From Desulfobacter vibrioformis DSM 8776 (GTDB lineage Bacteria; Desulfobacterota; Desulfobacteria; Desulfobacterales; Desulfobacteraceae), in contig NZ_JQKJ01000003.1 of assembly GCF_000745975.1 (NCBI RefSeq), positions 62,001-126,000 on the forward strand: 64,000 nt of DNA, given 5' to 3'. Of this stretch, positions 19,082 to 28,987 are shown in pieces (position 1 is the stretch's first letter; each line of letters starts with the position of its first letter). Position numbers and translations under genes: made by a program. Under the pieces are notes generated by a model, which saw only the letters and a program-made list of their open reading frames with translations, was not told the DNA's origin and searched no databases.

Positions 19082-19877
19082 TCCTGACATATTTTCTCAA
19101 ACATTTAATTTGCCCTATTCCGCGTTAACCATTGGTGGAAGGCTCAAAATGGACTGGCTTTTAAATGTGTTCCAGAATGCCGCCTCAACCCAGTGTCACG
19201 CCTATGGAATTTCCGGATTTGATATGGCCGAAAAAGATCTTAAATGGGTGGTGGCCCAATACCGGATACAAATTCACACCCCCATTGACTGGATGACGCC
19301 GCTGGTTGTTCAGACATGGCGGGCCCCCTGGAAAAACCTTTATGAGGTCAGGCAGTTCAGGCTGATGGCGGAACAGGACCACAGGTTGGAAACTTCCAGT
19401 CCCCTGGTAACCGCCTCAAGTATCTGGATATTAATAAAGGCCGCAAACAACAGGCCGGTAAGGCTGGCCCCCAATATGCCGGCGGCTTTGATGAAAAGCC
19501 CTGTGCAAGAACCTGCGGAACTGATCAAACCGGATGCCGATCTTGCCCATGTTGACCATGAGTGCAGCTTTCCGGTTCGTTTCCTTGATCTGGATCTCAA
19601 CGAGCATGTGAATAACCGGGTGTATGTCAGATGGGCCGTGGAATCTTTGCCCGGCAGGTTAAACTTTGAATATACCCCGGTGACATGTGACGTGATCTAT
19701 CAAAAGGAGGCCCTGCCCGGAGATACCGTGCAAAGCCGTATCTCAATGAGCTTTGAAAATGACCTGCTGTTCACAGACCATATTATTATCCGGCAGTCTT
19801 CAAAAGAAAAGCTAGCCCATCTGATGCTCACCTGGAAAAAAACAGGCATCCGGCACCTGTTTCATACAAAAAAATGA
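19071..19877 (+). CDS. Acyl-ACP thioesterase (FatA/FatB-like)
   Basis: A 268-residue double-hotdog thioesterase that releases fatty acids from acyl carrier protein. ATG 19071 is chosen because GAAGGAG lies 9 nt before it; an in-frame upstream start at 19053 is inside the RBS region. The first hotdog has LLNVFQNAASTQCHAYGI, and the second has the DLDLNEHVNNRVYVRW motif with catalytic Asn and His as in plant and bacterial acyl-ACP thioesterases. It overlaps recX by 4 bp. Confidence 0.9.
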   Translation: MKNNPDIFSQTFNLPYSALTIGGRLKMDWLLNVFQNAASTQCHAYGISGFDMAEKDLKWVVAQYRIQIHTPIDWMTPLVVQTWRAPWKNLYEVRQFRLMAEQDHRLETSSPLVTASSIWILIKAANNRPVRLAPNMPAALMKSPVQEPAELIKPDADLAHVDHECSFPVRFLDLDLNEHVNNRVYVRWAVESLPGRLNFEYTPVTCDVIYQKEALPGDTVQSRISMSFENDLLFTDHIIIRQSSKEKLAHLMLTWKKTGIRHLFHTKK

Positions 19878-20326
19878 CCGTTGAAAAAGCGTACCAAAAG
19901 GCCCTGGGGTATCTGTCAAAAAGCCCTAAAACCATCTGGCAGATGAAAAAATATTTGACGGATAAAGGATATGATGCCGACATTATCGAGCAGGTTGTTG
20001 TGCAGTTGTTAAGCTTTAATTATCTTAACGACAAAGAATTTTCACGCCAGTTCATTGAAAGCAGAATCCGTTACAAGCCCAAATCCGTTTTTGCCCTTGG
20101 ATTTGAGCTGTGCAAAAAAGGCATTGACCCGGTACTGGCCCAAGAGCTGTTAACTGAATATAACGACGAAGAACTTGCATTAAAAGCCGTTGAGACTAAA
20201 AAGCAGGCCTGGAACCGGCTGGATGAATCTGAATGCAGAAAAAAAATGATGAACTACCTGCGTTACAGAGGGTTTGATTACAGCGTGTGCCAGACCGTAT
20301 GGCAGATATTTCAATCAAAGTCCTAG
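19874..20326 (+). CDS. recX: RecX, modulator of RecA
   Basis: A 150-residue, all-helical RecX (three tandem three-helix repeats; DKEFSRQFIESRI is typical). It inhibits RecA filament growth. It is usually found next to recA, but here it closes the suhB-ylqF-prc operon, and no recA is in the window. It starts within the stop of the thioesterase gene and ends with TAG. Confidence 0.88.
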   Translation: MTVEKAYQKALGYLSKSPKTIWQMKKYLTDKGYDADIIEQVVVQLLSFNYLNDKEFSRQFIESRIRYKPKSVFALGFELCKKGIDPVLAQELLTEYNDEELALKAVETKKQAWNRLDESECRKKMMNYLRYRGFDYSVCQTVWQIFQSKS

Positions 20327-20386
20327 GGAAATACACGCCCTTGACTGTATAAATATTTTCTTTATTTAATACTTTTTCTACACAAT

Positions 20387-20410
20387 TAGTATGAAATAAT
20401 TTTCATACTA
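20387..20410. promoter_or_regulatory. 24-bp perfect palindrome
   Basis: Arms TAGTATGAAA and TTTCATACTA with a TAAT centre, in the gap between recX and the PilZ gene. There is no T-tract, so it looks more like an operator for the PilZ gene than a terminator. No known motif is matched. Confidence 0.5.
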
Positions 20411-20537
20411 TCGGGAAGAATTTATAGTGGCCTTAATAACAGCAGGATGTTTTTTTTATTTGCGTGAAATTACAGCCAGTTAAATATTCTTTCATAGGAC
20501 AGAGGTACAGACACTGATTTAAGCATGAATATTGCAT

Positions 20538-20575
20538 AATCCCCTAAAAGGCAAAAAGACAAAAGGGGATTTTTA
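20538..20575 (+). terminator. Terminator-like hairpin upstream of the PilZ gene
   Basis: AATCCCCT (20538-20545) pairs with AGGGGATT (20564-20571) across an 18-nt loop and runs into TTTTT. It may end the recX operon, or act as a leader structure of the PilZ gene, which starts 25 bp later. Confidence 0.5.
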
Positions 20576-20599
20576 ACACAAAACGTTGAGGATTTACTT

Positions 20600-21016
20600 A
20601 TGGTCGGAAGAAAAAGAACCATTGAGCGTCGAAGAAACAAACGATATAAAGCGGTGGAAGGTGCCTATGCAGCCATTAGTCCCAATTCGAACAGGCTTGG
20701 TCAAATCATTGACATCAGTATGGGCGGACTGTGTTTTAAATATATAGCCCCCGCCAACAAATCATCAGACCCCGAAGAAAAAAACGAAGAGTCTATTTTC
20801 TTAAGCAGCATAGGATATTATGTCGGCGATATTCCCTTTCAGACCATTGCCGACTATGAAATAACTGATGCGCCGTCATTCAGCTCAATGAAAGTCAGAA
20901 AGCGGCATATCAAATTTACCGATCTTACGCTGAAACAGTTGTTTGACCTGGATCATTACCTGAAAAACAATGTGATGGAACAGGTAAAATCACTTCCAGA
21001 TCAAAATAAATTCTGA
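20600..21016 (+). CDS. PilZ-domain protein
   Basis: A 138-residue single PilZ domain, the common receptor for cyclic di-GMP. The binding residues are present: an Arg-rich N-terminus (RRRNKRYK) and the IDISMGGLCF turn. The start ATG 20600 follows GAGG at 8 nt. No output domain is fused, so it probably acts by protein contact. The target is unknown. Confidence 0.87.
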   Translation: MVGRKRTIERRRNKRYKAVEGAYAAISPNSNRLGQIIDISMGGLCFKYIAPANKSSDPEEKNEESIFLSSIGYYVGDIPFQTIADYEITDAPSFSSMKVRKRHIKFTDLTLKQLFDLDHYLKNNVMEQVKSLPDQNKF

Positions 21017-21047
21017 ATCGCCTTATTTACCGGCACAAAACGATATA

Positions 21048-23879
21048 TTAGGGGCCTGAAGGCAGTACAAGGATAAGTGCCCGGTTTGAAAGGGGAAGAT
21101 ACTGACGGGCTAAATCGGTTAATTCCCCGGCCCTTATGCCTGAAAATCCTGAAATCAGCGTACAGGCCCATTCAAGGCGTTCCGGATATCTAAAGGAATT
21201 GGCCATCACAGAATCCAGCCAGTAGGTGTTTTCCCTTCTAAGGTCGTTAAGATGATTCAGTAATGGTTTTTTGATAAAATCAAGCTCTTTGGCACTGACA
21301 CCGTTTTTCAATACATCTTTGATTTCGTTGATTATCCTATCATTTATTGTATCCTGCATCCCCGGGGTCATCTTCACCACAAAATTCATCATCCCGTAGC
21401 CGTCATATATCATGGACGGCGCATTATACACATACGGCGAATAGGAGGCCCCAAGATCTTCGCGTACTGACTTGCGCAGGCGCTCGGATAACACCTGGGC
21501 CAACACGGACAGCTTTCGCGTCTTCATAATATCCCAGAAATCATCCGTTGGAAAAACCAGACGAATAACACCCAGATCTGTCAATCTGGTATCCGGATAG
21601 ATCTTAAGTGTCTTACCTTTTGGAAATACAGGAGCTGGCTCGAGCGGCTGCCGAGGTGTTGCAGGGCTGCGTAATTTCATTGCACCCAGATAAGTTTTCA
21701 CCAGTTTTTTTATTTCATCGCAATTCATATCACCTGAAATGGAAATCTCCAGGGGCGAATTGTCAAATTCCGGGCCAAGCCATGAAGACAGATCATCAAT
21801 GGTAATATTTTCTAATTTTGCAGGGTCAGCAAGGCCAAACCTTAGGTCCCCTCCGGCCAGAAACCGGGCTGCCTGAATCTGCATGGCCCCGTCAGGTGTC
21901 CGCTTCTTTCTCTCATAATCTTGACAATACCGGGCTTTTTCAAGGGCCAGGCTTTTGGCCCTGAATCCGGGATCGTTGAAATATGCATATAATAATTGAA
22001 AAACCTGTTCAGCATCCTTTAAAGCTGCCTGGCCTGACAAACTGCAGTGGTTTTCCTTTATATCAAATGAAAGACTGATATCACGACCCGAGAGCGCCGC
22101 CTTGAGCTGTTCCTGGTCCAGGCTTCCAAGCCCGCTTGAGTTCACGGTGGAAACAGCAAGGCTGTCCAGCCCGAAAAACTTTTTTGGAATACCCATGCGG
22201 CCCGAACCAAAAACGGCTGTAAAAAATAGCTGGCCTTTTTTAAAATCCGTCTGTTTCAAATTTACGTGAATATTATTGGCCAGTTTCATCCGGCAAATAC
22301 CAAGACCGTTAACATTGTCCTGAATAGTCACCACCTGGGCCCGGGCATCCGGCAGAACAAGGTATGGAAAGGTTTTCTGACTTTTTTGAGCATATGGCAG
22401 AACCGCGAGGTTCTGACTGCGGTTATAGACTTTCAGTATACCGGCTTCGGCGTTCTCCATGGCAGGCAGGTTGCCGGTAACCATAACCAGACGATGATCC
22501 TCAGGCCAATTGTTTCTGAAAGTCCGGTTCACCGTTTCGATGGAAAGGGTTTTGATAAACGGAGCAAGAATACTTTGTTCCTGCCCAGGGGACAAAAACA
22601 GTTCCCTGTGGTTAAGTGACTCTAAAAGTTGGTCTGAAATCACACTGGAATCGCGGGTTTCAGCCGCTTGTACCGCTGCATCCAACGTACTGAGGATATC
22701 TGCCTTTACCCGTTCAAGTTCAGCCTGGGAAAAACCAAATTTTAATGCCTGTTTAAGACTTTGGGACAAATGTTCAAGGCAATCCTCCCAATCCGTTGGA
22801 TCACATTCCGCCTGGACAGCAGCGGTTTTAACATTTTTCAGATACCGCCCTGAATAGACCCGGGCTCCGGTAAATCCGCCGGTCCGGGCCTGAACCATTC
22901 CGGATAACCGATTCTGAAACATCTGGTCTGCAACATACAGAACCGTATCTTCAAGCATCCGGTCCACGGTTTCAGCGTCAAAGGGTTCAAAAGAGATATG
23001 TTCAATAGTCACTTCTGTGGTCCCGGCCTCAGGCTCGGCATAAAAAAAAGGCTTTACACCCTTGTGGGGCGTCCATGCGATATCAGGGCTGGTCACCGGC
23101 AGATCAGAACGGGCTTTCATGGATGAAAAAGCCTTGGTGATCAACTTCTTTGCAAGCCCTGCATCCAGATCCCCGACAACAACCAGTGCCATATTATCCG
23201 GCCGGTACCACCGGTCATAAAAGCCTTTAAGTTTTTCCCGGTTCGCGCCTTTAATGGTGGTTTCAACACCAATGGGCATTCTATCCGGGATAATGGAACC
23301 TGGTAGTTCAAAGGCAAGTGTTTTTTTATAGGTTCTGTAGGATACCGAATCACGTTCACGTTTTTCGGCCAGAATAACCCCTCTTTCCCTGTCAATTTCA
23401 GATTCAAGAAGAAGTGCACCCTGGGCATAATCCTTTATAACCACAAAGACGTCTTCAAGGCTTTTTTGATCTCCGCTGGGCAGAACCAGGTCATAAACAG
23501 TATTAAAATAGGAGGTGTGGGCATTGGCATCATGTCCGAAATCCATGCCGATGGACTGAAAATATTTTATAAGTTCACCCGGCTTAAAATGCCGGGATCC
23601 GTTGAACATCATATGTTCAAGATAATGGGCAAGGCCCTGTTCCTGATTTTGTTCCAGAGCAGAACCTGCAAAGACATCAAGGTGAATCTGCACCCGGTTC
23701 TTTGGAGTCTTGTTTTCCATGATCAGATACCTGAAACCATTGGGAAGGGTTCCGGTAACCAGTGCGGGATCGCAAGGCGAAAGATGGCAGGACGATGGAG
23801 CGGCATTCCCGTAAACACGGGAGGACATTGCCCATATAGAGACAAGCAGGCACACAAAAACAACGTTTGACCATTTCAT
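21048..23879 (-). CDS. M16-family zinc metallopeptidase (insulinase-like), exported
   Basis: ATG 23879 is chosen because it gives a signal peptide (MKWSNVVFVCLLVSIWAMSS) and has AGAAGG 9 nt upstream; a TTG at 23921 would add 14 residues. This gives 943 residues with four M16 domains in two halves. The inverted zinc motif HYLEH is in the first (AHYLEHMMFNGS), with a downstream Glu about 75 residues on. The second half lacks the motif, as is normal in this family. It degrades peptides in the periplasm. Confidence 0.92.
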   Translation of the reverse strand: MKWSNVVFVCLLVSIWAMSSRVYGNAAPSSCHLSPCDPALVTGTLPNGFRYLIMENKTPKNRVQIHLDVFAGSALEQNQEQGLAHYLEHMMFNGSRHFKPGELIKYFQSIGMDFGHDANAHTSYFNTVYDLVLPSGDQKSLEDVFVVIKDYAQGALLLESEIDRERGVILAEKRERDSVSYRTYKKTLAFELPGSIIPDRMPIGVETTIKGANREKLKGFYDRWYRPDNMALVVVGDLDAGLAKKLITKAFSSMKARSDLPVTSPDIAWTPHKGVKPFFYAEPEAGTTEVTIEHISFEPFDAETVDRMLEDTVLYVADQMFQNRLSGMVQARTGGFTGARVYSGRYLKNVKTAAVQAECDPTDWEDCLEHLSQSLKQALKFGFSQAELERVKADILSTLDAAVQAAETRDSSVISDQLLESLNHRELFLSPGQEQSILAPFIKTLSIETVNRTFRNNWPEDHRLVMVTGNLPAMENAEAGILKVYNRSQNLAVLPYAQKSQKTFPYLVLPDARAQVVTIQDNVNGLGICRMKLANNIHVNLKQTDFKKGQLFFTAVFGSGRMGIPKKFFGLDSLAVSTVNSSGLGSLDQEQLKAALSGRDISLSFDIKENHCSLSGQAALKDAEQVFQLLYAYFNDPGFRAKSLALEKARYCQDYERKKRTPDGAMQIQAARFLAGGDLRFGLADPAKLENITIDDLSSWLGPEFDNSPLEISISGDMNCDEIKKLVKTYLGAMKLRSPATPRQPLEPAPVFPKGKTLKIYPDTRLTDLGVIRLVFPTDDFWDIMKTRKLSVLAQVLSERLRKSVREDLGASYSPYVYNAPSMIYDGYGMMNFVVKMTPGMQDTINDRIINEIKDVLKNGVSAKELDFIKKPLLNHLNDLRRENTYWLDSVMANSFRYPERLEWACTLISGFSGIRAGELTDLARQYLPLSNRALILVLPSGP

Positions 23880-23946
23880 GGATACAAACCTTCTGCGGGT
23901 AAGAAAAGAAAAAGGCGGCAATTAAAATCCTATATCTGATTGAATA

Positions 23947-25851
23947 TCAGTTAATAATATCGGTATTGATCCGGATGTCAGCCATTTCTTTCCGTGACGT
24001 CAGCCATTGAGAATAATAGGTCTGGTGTTTTCGGGCTTCAAGTTTCTGCTTAACGTTGTCAAGATTGCCGGCAACGGCAGCTGCATCCGGTGCTTTTTTT
24101 TCTTTTAGGCTGATAATGAAAAATTTTCCGGAAGCTTCAAGGACCTGTTTATAAACAGGGTTTTTTTCATCAAGGGTAAAGGCAGCTTCCACAATGGCCC
24201 CTGACCCGGTAATGCCGGGCACAGCTTGATTGCGGGTAAACATTTTACTTGTTTCAACCTTAAAATGATTGTCTCTGGCAAGTTTTTCGAGACTTGCGGC
24301 ATCATTACCTAATTGTTCAAGCATTGACCCAGCAGCTTTCCTGGCAGCCTGTTTTTGCAGGTCCGCAGTCAATGTACCGGCAATTTTATCTTTTACATCT
24401 TCATAGGCAAGCACCGCTGGATCTACCTTTTCAAGCATATGCATCAAATAGTAAGCATTTCCGATCTTCTTGACTTCACTGATCTCATTATCAACCAGGG
24501 AAAAGGCTGCAGTGGCGAACTGACCTGGATCTGAAAGGCCCATATCCTTAAGTTCCGTTCCCAGGGCCGTAAACGCCGGGGTGGTTACAGGTTCTTTGCC
24601 TGCAACCAGGGCCACCTGCTCAAAGGAATCACCGTCAAGCACCGCATCATAGACATCCTCAGCCTTATTATAAGCCAGATTCTGGATCTGGCTTGCAGCC
24701 AGCTCCTTTTGGATCTCTGCCCTAGCGGTCTCAAAAGGCGTCACGCTTTCAGGGGTTCTATCTGTCACCTTAATAATGTGCCACCCGTAAGGGGTTCTTA
24801 CAGGCTGGGAAATGTCACCGGCTTTCATGGCAAATGCAGCATCAGCAAAAGGTTTTACCATACTGGTTTTGTCGAATCGGCCAAGGTACCCGCCGCTGGC
24901 GGCAGACGGTCCCTGGGAATAGGTCTTGGCAAGTGTTGAAAAGTCTTCTTTGTTAACTGCTTTCTCATAAACGCTTAGGGCCTCTTCTCTGGCCTTGGCC
25001 ACGGTCTGCTCATCAGCGTTTTCATCCACCCTTATCAGGATATGACTGGCCTCAACCTGTTCCGGCGTGGTAAAACGTGCCAGATTCTGATCGTAAAAAT
25101 CCCGGATCGCAGTTTCGTCAATTTTGACCTTATCCTTAAAATCCTCAGGCGCAAACACGAGGAATTCCACTTTGCGTTTAGGTTCAGACATGTACAGATC
25201 ATGATGCTTGTCATACTGGGCATGGATCTGCTCTTCGCCTGCAGTGACGTCGGAAAATGTCCCCGGATCAATCAGAATATAGTGAATACTGGCTTCTGTA
25301 TTGTTAAACGAATACCAGGCCTGGGCTTCCCGGTTTCCTACGGTTATGCCGTTGAACACCATACGCTGGAGTTTGGTGTTCCTGATGAGTTTGCGCTGCA
25401 TCGCTTCAAAGGTTTCAGGGGTCATGGCGTTCTGACCAAGCACCCGCTTGTACAGATCCATATCAAAGGCACCGTCTTTCTGAAATGCCTTGACTGACAG
25501 CAGATCCTGTTTAAGCTCCTCGTCAGAAACAACAATTTTTAACTTTTGGGCCTCAATTTCCAAAATTTTTTGATCAATCAGGCTGTTCACGGCATGCTGC
25601 TTAACATTTAATGATTTTATCAAATCATCATCCAAAGAGGTGCCGAACTGCTGCTGAAGGCGTTGAATCATACGCTGATAGGCATCACGGTATTCCGCAA
25701 GGGTGATGGCCTGATCATTAACCGTGGCCACCTGATTGTGTTTGCCGGCGTTCATACTGCCAACACCTAAAAATACAAACACAATAATAATGATGCCCAA
25801 AAAAAACTTTATGATCCAGTTTCCTGTATTTTCACGAAGGTAACGCAGCAT
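23947..25851 (-). CDS. ppiD: Membrane-anchored peptidyl-prolyl isomerase PpiD/SurA-like
   Basis: A 634-residue periplasmic folding chaperone. It has a short cytoplasmic start, one membrane helix (FFLGIIIIVFVFLGVG, about 16-31), a SurA_N-type chaperone part, and one parvulin domain around residues 265-360 (EASHILIRVDENADE, later GGYLGRF and PYGWHIIKV). The length and order fit PpiD. It lies 26 bp downstream of nothing else on the strand and upstream of the M16 gene, and both serve the periplasm. Confidence 0.92.
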   Translation of the reverse strand: MLRYLRENTGNWIIKFFLGIIIIVFVFLGVGSMNAGKHNQVATVNDQAITLAEYRDAYQRMIQRLQQQFGTSLDDDLIKSLNVKQHAVNSLIDQKILEIEAQKLKIVVSDEELKQDLLSVKAFQKDGAFDMDLYKRVLGQNAMTPETFEAMQRKLIRNTKLQRMVFNGITVGNREAQAWYSFNNTEASIHYILIDPGTFSDVTAGEEQIHAQYDKHHDLYMSEPKRKVEFLVFAPEDFKDKVKIDETAIRDFYDQNLARFTTPEQVEASHILIRVDENADEQTVAKAREEALSVYEKAVNKEDFSTLAKTYSQGPSAASGGYLGRFDKTSMVKPFADAAFAMKAGDISQPVRTPYGWHIIKVTDRTPESVTPFETARAEIQKELAASQIQNLAYNKAEDVYDAVLDGDSFEQVALVAGKEPVTTPAFTALGTELKDMGLSDPGQFATAAFSLVDNEISEVKKIGNAYYLMHMLEKVDPAVLAYEDVKDKIAGTLTADLQKQAARKAAGSMLEQLGNDAASLEKLARDNHFKVETSKMFTRNQAVPGITGSGAIVEAAFTLDEKNPVYKQVLEASGKFFIISLKEKKAPDAAAVAGNLDNVKQKLEARKHQTYYSQWLTSRKEMADIRINTDIIN

Positions 25852-26094
25852 GCCTGTTCAGCTCCTTGACCCGATTCAGTTTCAGTTTATTTATTTAACA
25901 ACCGTGGTGGCTGTAATCTATCAACGCCTAAATTCATCCCGCAACAAAACATGAAAGTAATCTATCCAAACTATTAGGCAAATTATTAAGACTTTCATAT
26001 AAAAAGCATGGAATAGTATCGTTTCTCCCCAACTGGTGTCAATAAAATATTCTAAGCCTGAAACCTTAATCTGTTAAAAAAAATATTTTTTGTA

Positions 26095-26123
26095 TTGACA
26101 CGCCATGCGGTTTCTATTATACA
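26095..26123 (+). promoter_or_regulatory. Sigma-70 promoter of the tRNA-Ala gene
   Basis: TTGACA and TATACA with exactly 17 bp between them, ending 17 bp before the tRNA 5' end. Confidence 0.85.
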
Positions 26124-26140
26124 TCTACCCACTCTTTTGT

Positions 26141-26216
26141 GGGGCTGTAGCTCAGCTGGGAGAGCGCATGGCTGGCAGCCATGAGGTCAGGGGTTCGATC
26201 CCCCTCAGCTCCACCA
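26141..26216 (+). tRNA. tRNA-Ala (GGC anticodon)
   Basis: A 76-nt cloverleaf with encoded CCA. Acceptor stem GGGGCTG/CAGCTCC, D arm with AGCTGGGA, anticodon stem CATGG/CCATG around loop CTGGCAG (anticodon GGC), and T arm AGGGG-TTCGATC-CCCCT. Its last 20 bases are the left attachment core of the island, so the integrated element leaves the tRNA intact. Confidence 0.97.
26197..26216 (+). repeat. attL core, 20-bp direct repeat (tRNA 3' end)
   Basis: GATCCCCCTCAGCTCCACCA, identical to 39879-39898. The flanking bases differ on both sides, so the shared core is exactly this length. It is the classic tRNA 3'-end target of tyrosine integrases. Confidence 0.92.
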
Positions 26217-26248
26217 ATAGCAAATTTAGTAGGCAACTACTTTAATAA

Positions 26249-26289
26249 CCCGTTGATATTGTTAACAAACAACATATCAACGGGTTTTT
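26249..26289. terminator. Strong rho-independent terminator just inside attL
   Basis: A stem of CCCGTTGATA...TGTT with AACA...TATCAACGGG around a short loop, then TTTTT. It is carried by the island and would end transcripts of the tRNA gene before they reach the integrase. Confidence 0.85.
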
Positions 26290-26308
26290 GCTTTTGCCCG
26301 TTGATACC

Positions 26309-26340
26309 ACTTGTACGGACTTGTACAAAAAGGTCGTACA
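26309..26340. promoter_or_regulatory. Candidate integrase arm sites, left end
   Basis: ACTTGTAC occurs twice, 10 bp apart (26309-26316 and 26319-26326), with a CGTACA near 26335. Matching copies lie near attR at a similar distance from the core. They also sit just upstream of the integrase start, so they could control its expression. Confidence 0.5.
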
Positions 26341-26360
26341 TTTTATATTAGCGGTGTCAA

Positions 26361-28235
26361 ATGAAACTCCCGTCCTACCTTTTTCAAAATGATCACGGCA
26401 TCTACTATTTCCGGGTTTGCTTTTCAAAACCTGTTCGTTTACATTTACAAAAAGTTGAATTCCGGAAAAGTCTTCGGACTCGTGACAAAAGAACCGCAGC
26501 AGCATGTTCAAGGGCAATCAAGTTGCACTTTGACCAGTTATGCCAAAGGGATATTTACACGATGGATTGGTTGGAAACAAAATTTGTGCTGAGTAAATAT
26601 GTAGATGAGATCATCATCAAATTTCAAGAAGACATTATGGAATATGGCACTTTCGGGGATCATATTACCAATTATCCTGAATTATCTGTAGAAAAAGAGG
26701 CAGCGCATTATCGTAACCTATTGTATAAAAATGAACCTGTTGACATTGATTCCTTTCCACTGTTGAAACAATACACTGCAAAAATAGTCAAAGAATGTGA
26801 TTTAGAAACTGATCCTGACAAACAAGACAGGAATACAGTTCAAGTAGCTGAAATGCTTAAGGAGTTAAAACAAAACAGAATTCGCTTGCTTGAAGAACTT
26901 TATGCGTCTACGCCATCATTATTTGAACAATACAAACTTCAATTTGAAGACGACATCACAGAATCAAACCCTGACAATACATTGCAGCTTGATGCAATAT
27001 TAAAAAATCTTGGCAGGATGGGGGCAGGGACCACTCCACACATAAAGGGAAACTCTCAACCGAATGTTACTTTTCGTCAACTGATAGACAGATTCGTTGA
27101 TTATAAAACGATAAAAAAAATATGGGGTAGCCCGAAAACTGTCGAACAAAACAAACAAAGGTTAGATTACCTTCATGAATTTTTTGAATATGTAAAGAAT
27201 CAAAATGATATACCGTTGATTGATTTTGGACCAGATGATGCCAATCAGTTTGAAAAGTATTTTCAGTTACTACCTAAAAACAGAACAAAGAAATATCCAA
27301 ATGTAACCATCCAACAACTTATAAAAGAATCCCTATCCGGCTCAATTCCCCTCAATGAAAGAATCTCCGATACTACTTATAACGGTTATGTAGATCTGCT
27401 TAGTGGTATTTTCAATTTTGCAATGGAACCAAGGCAAGATTACATCAAAAAAAACGTTTTTGTTGATTTGAAGATAAAAAAAGTTTCTACCATAAAACGA
27501 ACACCATTTACGGCAAATGATTTAATATTATTTTTTTCAACCGATCTGTTCCAGAAAAAAGACTTTAAAATCAAATACTCATGGAGATTTTGGGTACCAA
27601 TTTTAATGTGTTACCATGGGTTTAGGTTGGAAGAAGTGGCACAGTTGCAAATCAAAAATATTACTGCTGATGATGATATCAATGTAATTGAAATTAAAGA
27701 AGAATATGACAATGTTACTGGTTCTATCATTACCAAAGTTAAGAACACCAGCAGCGAGAGAATTGTCCCGATCCATAATACTGTAATTCGGATTGGTTTT
27801 TTAAATTATGTTAAATACTTAAAAGACCATGGAGAATACAGATTATTCCCCGATTTACCTAATGTTTCCAAAAGCGGAAAATATAAAAAAGCAGGTGCAA
27901 AAGTATCCCGGTGGTTCAACGAAGACGACAAAAAAAATTATAAATATTCATATTTGACAAATTGTGGCATTAATGGTGATGGCAAGGAAAGAAAGGTCTT
28001 GTACAGTTTCCGGCACACCGTTCAACATTTACTCAATAACCATCCAGACAACATTGAAAATGATAAGATTGATAGGTTGTTTGGCCACACCATCAAAGCA
28101 ATTGGACGTAAAGTTTATGGGGGGTATGACACCCCTACCCTTAGTAAAGTTGTTGAACTAATAAATTATCCAAATTCAAAGTTACCGTGGGATATCAACC
28201 CGGATTACAATAAAATCAAATTTCCATGGGAATAA
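26361..28235 (+). CDS. Tyrosine recombinase (island integrase)
   Basis: A 624-residue site-specific integrase. The N-terminus (YLFQNDHGIYYFRV, then RKSLRTRDKRTA) is the arm-binding type found in long tRNA-targeting integrases. The catalytic domain has the first Arg in GFRLEEVAQLQ, a Lys-containing hairpin, the second Arg in LYSFRHT, GHT, and the nucleophile Tyr in KVYGGY. In box II the residue three before Arg is Tyr rather than the usual His. It is adjacent to the tRNA att site, which it presumably recognises. It ends in TAA. Composition is more AT-rich than the chromosomal genes. Confidence 0.93.
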   Translation: MKLPSYLFQNDHGIYYFRVCFSKPVRLHLQKVEFRKSLRTRDKRTAAACSRAIKLHFDQLCQRDIYTMDWLETKFVLSKYVDEIIIKFQEDIMEYGTFGDHITNYPELSVEKEAAHYRNLLYKNEPVDIDSFPLLKQYTAKIVKECDLETDPDKQDRNTVQVAEMLKELKQNRIRLLEELYASTPSLFEQYKLQFEDDITESNPDNTLQLDAILKNLGRMGAGTTPHIKGNSQPNVTFRQLIDRFVDYKTIKKIWGSPKTVEQNKQRLDYLHEFFEYVKNQNDIPLIDFGPDDANQFEKYFQLLPKNRTKKYPNVTIQQLIKESLSGSIPLNERISDTTYNGYVDLLSGIFNFAMEPRQDYIKKNVFVDLKIKKVSTIKRTPFTANDLILFFSTDLFQKKDFKIKYSWRFWVPILMCYHGFRLEEVAQLQIKNITADDDINVIEIKEEYDNVTGSIITKVKNTSSERIVPIHNTVIRIGFLNYVKYLKDHGEYRLFPDLPNVSKSGKYKKAGAKVSRWFNEDDKKNYKYSYLTNCGINGDGKERKVLYSFRHTVQHLLNNHPDNIENDKIDRLFGHTIKAIGRKVYGGYDTPTLSKVVELINYPNSKLPWDINPDYNKIKFPWE

Positions 28236-28285
28236 TTGCATTTATTTAATCAGAATTTAACATCAAAAATTGTAAACAAAACCAA

Positions 28286-28987
28286 ATGACAAATATCACA
28301 AAAATCTACTGCAATACTTGTAGGTACGAAACTAAACATGACATTAAATCAATCCATGAGCGTTCTTATCAAGAAATTGATGAACATGAAGGGCGAGAGT
28401 TTTTAGGTTATTATGAAGATTTCGAATACCGATTTCTTGTCTGCCGTGGATGTGATACCGCTACACTTGAAGAAAAATCAACCGGTGCAGGACTTCAAGA
28501 TAATGATGGCAACAATATCTATTATTACAGCTACTACCCACCAAGAAAAAACTTCGGTTTTCGTTCACCAAAGCAATTTCTGCACATAGATAAAAAACTT
28601 AATCAAACATACAAAGAGATAATCACCGCATATCAGCAAGGCCTTGGTATTGTAACATCGATGGGTATTAGAGCATTGCTTGAAGGTATATGTGTGATTG
28701 AAGGTATCGATGATAAAAAAGCATGGGGACTTGGGAAAAAAATTGACAAGTTGAAAGTTTCAGCGAGGATTCCTGAAAGCATCATAGATGGCTTAAAAGG
28801 ACTTAAATTCATAGGAGATGATGCAGCGCATAGACTGAAAACAACGGAAAAACATCACCTTTCATTGGCAGTTGATCTTATTGAGGCACTGTTAACGAAC
28901 CTTTACGAAGCAAAATTTGATCTTGAAAAGAAAGCAAATCTTGTTAATAAGGCCCACAGCGCTTCCATAGAAAAGGATTTACCATAA
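28286..28987 (+). CDS. DUF4145-domain protein with N-terminal zinc-ribbon-like Cys pairs
   Basis: A 233-residue protein. CNTCRYETKHD and CRGCDTATLEE make two CxxC pairs at the N-terminus. The C-terminal half (SMGIRALLEGICVIEGID, later LKFIGDDAAH) matches the DUF4145 helical domain, which is common beside restriction and defence genes and in islands. Its biochemical role is unknown. It starts 50 bp after the integrase and could be co-transcribed with it. Confidence 0.75.
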   Translation: MTNITKIYCNTCRYETKHDIKSIHERSYQEIDEHEGREFLGYYEDFEYRFLVCRGCDTATLEEKSTGAGLQDNDGNNIYYYSYYPPRKNFGFRSPKQFLHIDKKLNQTYKEIITAYQQGLGIVTSMGIRALLEGICVIEGIDDKKAWGLGKKIDKLKVSARIPESIIDGLKGLKFIGDDAAHRLKTTEKHHLSLAVDLIEALLTNLYEAKFDLEKKANLVNKAHSASIEKDLP

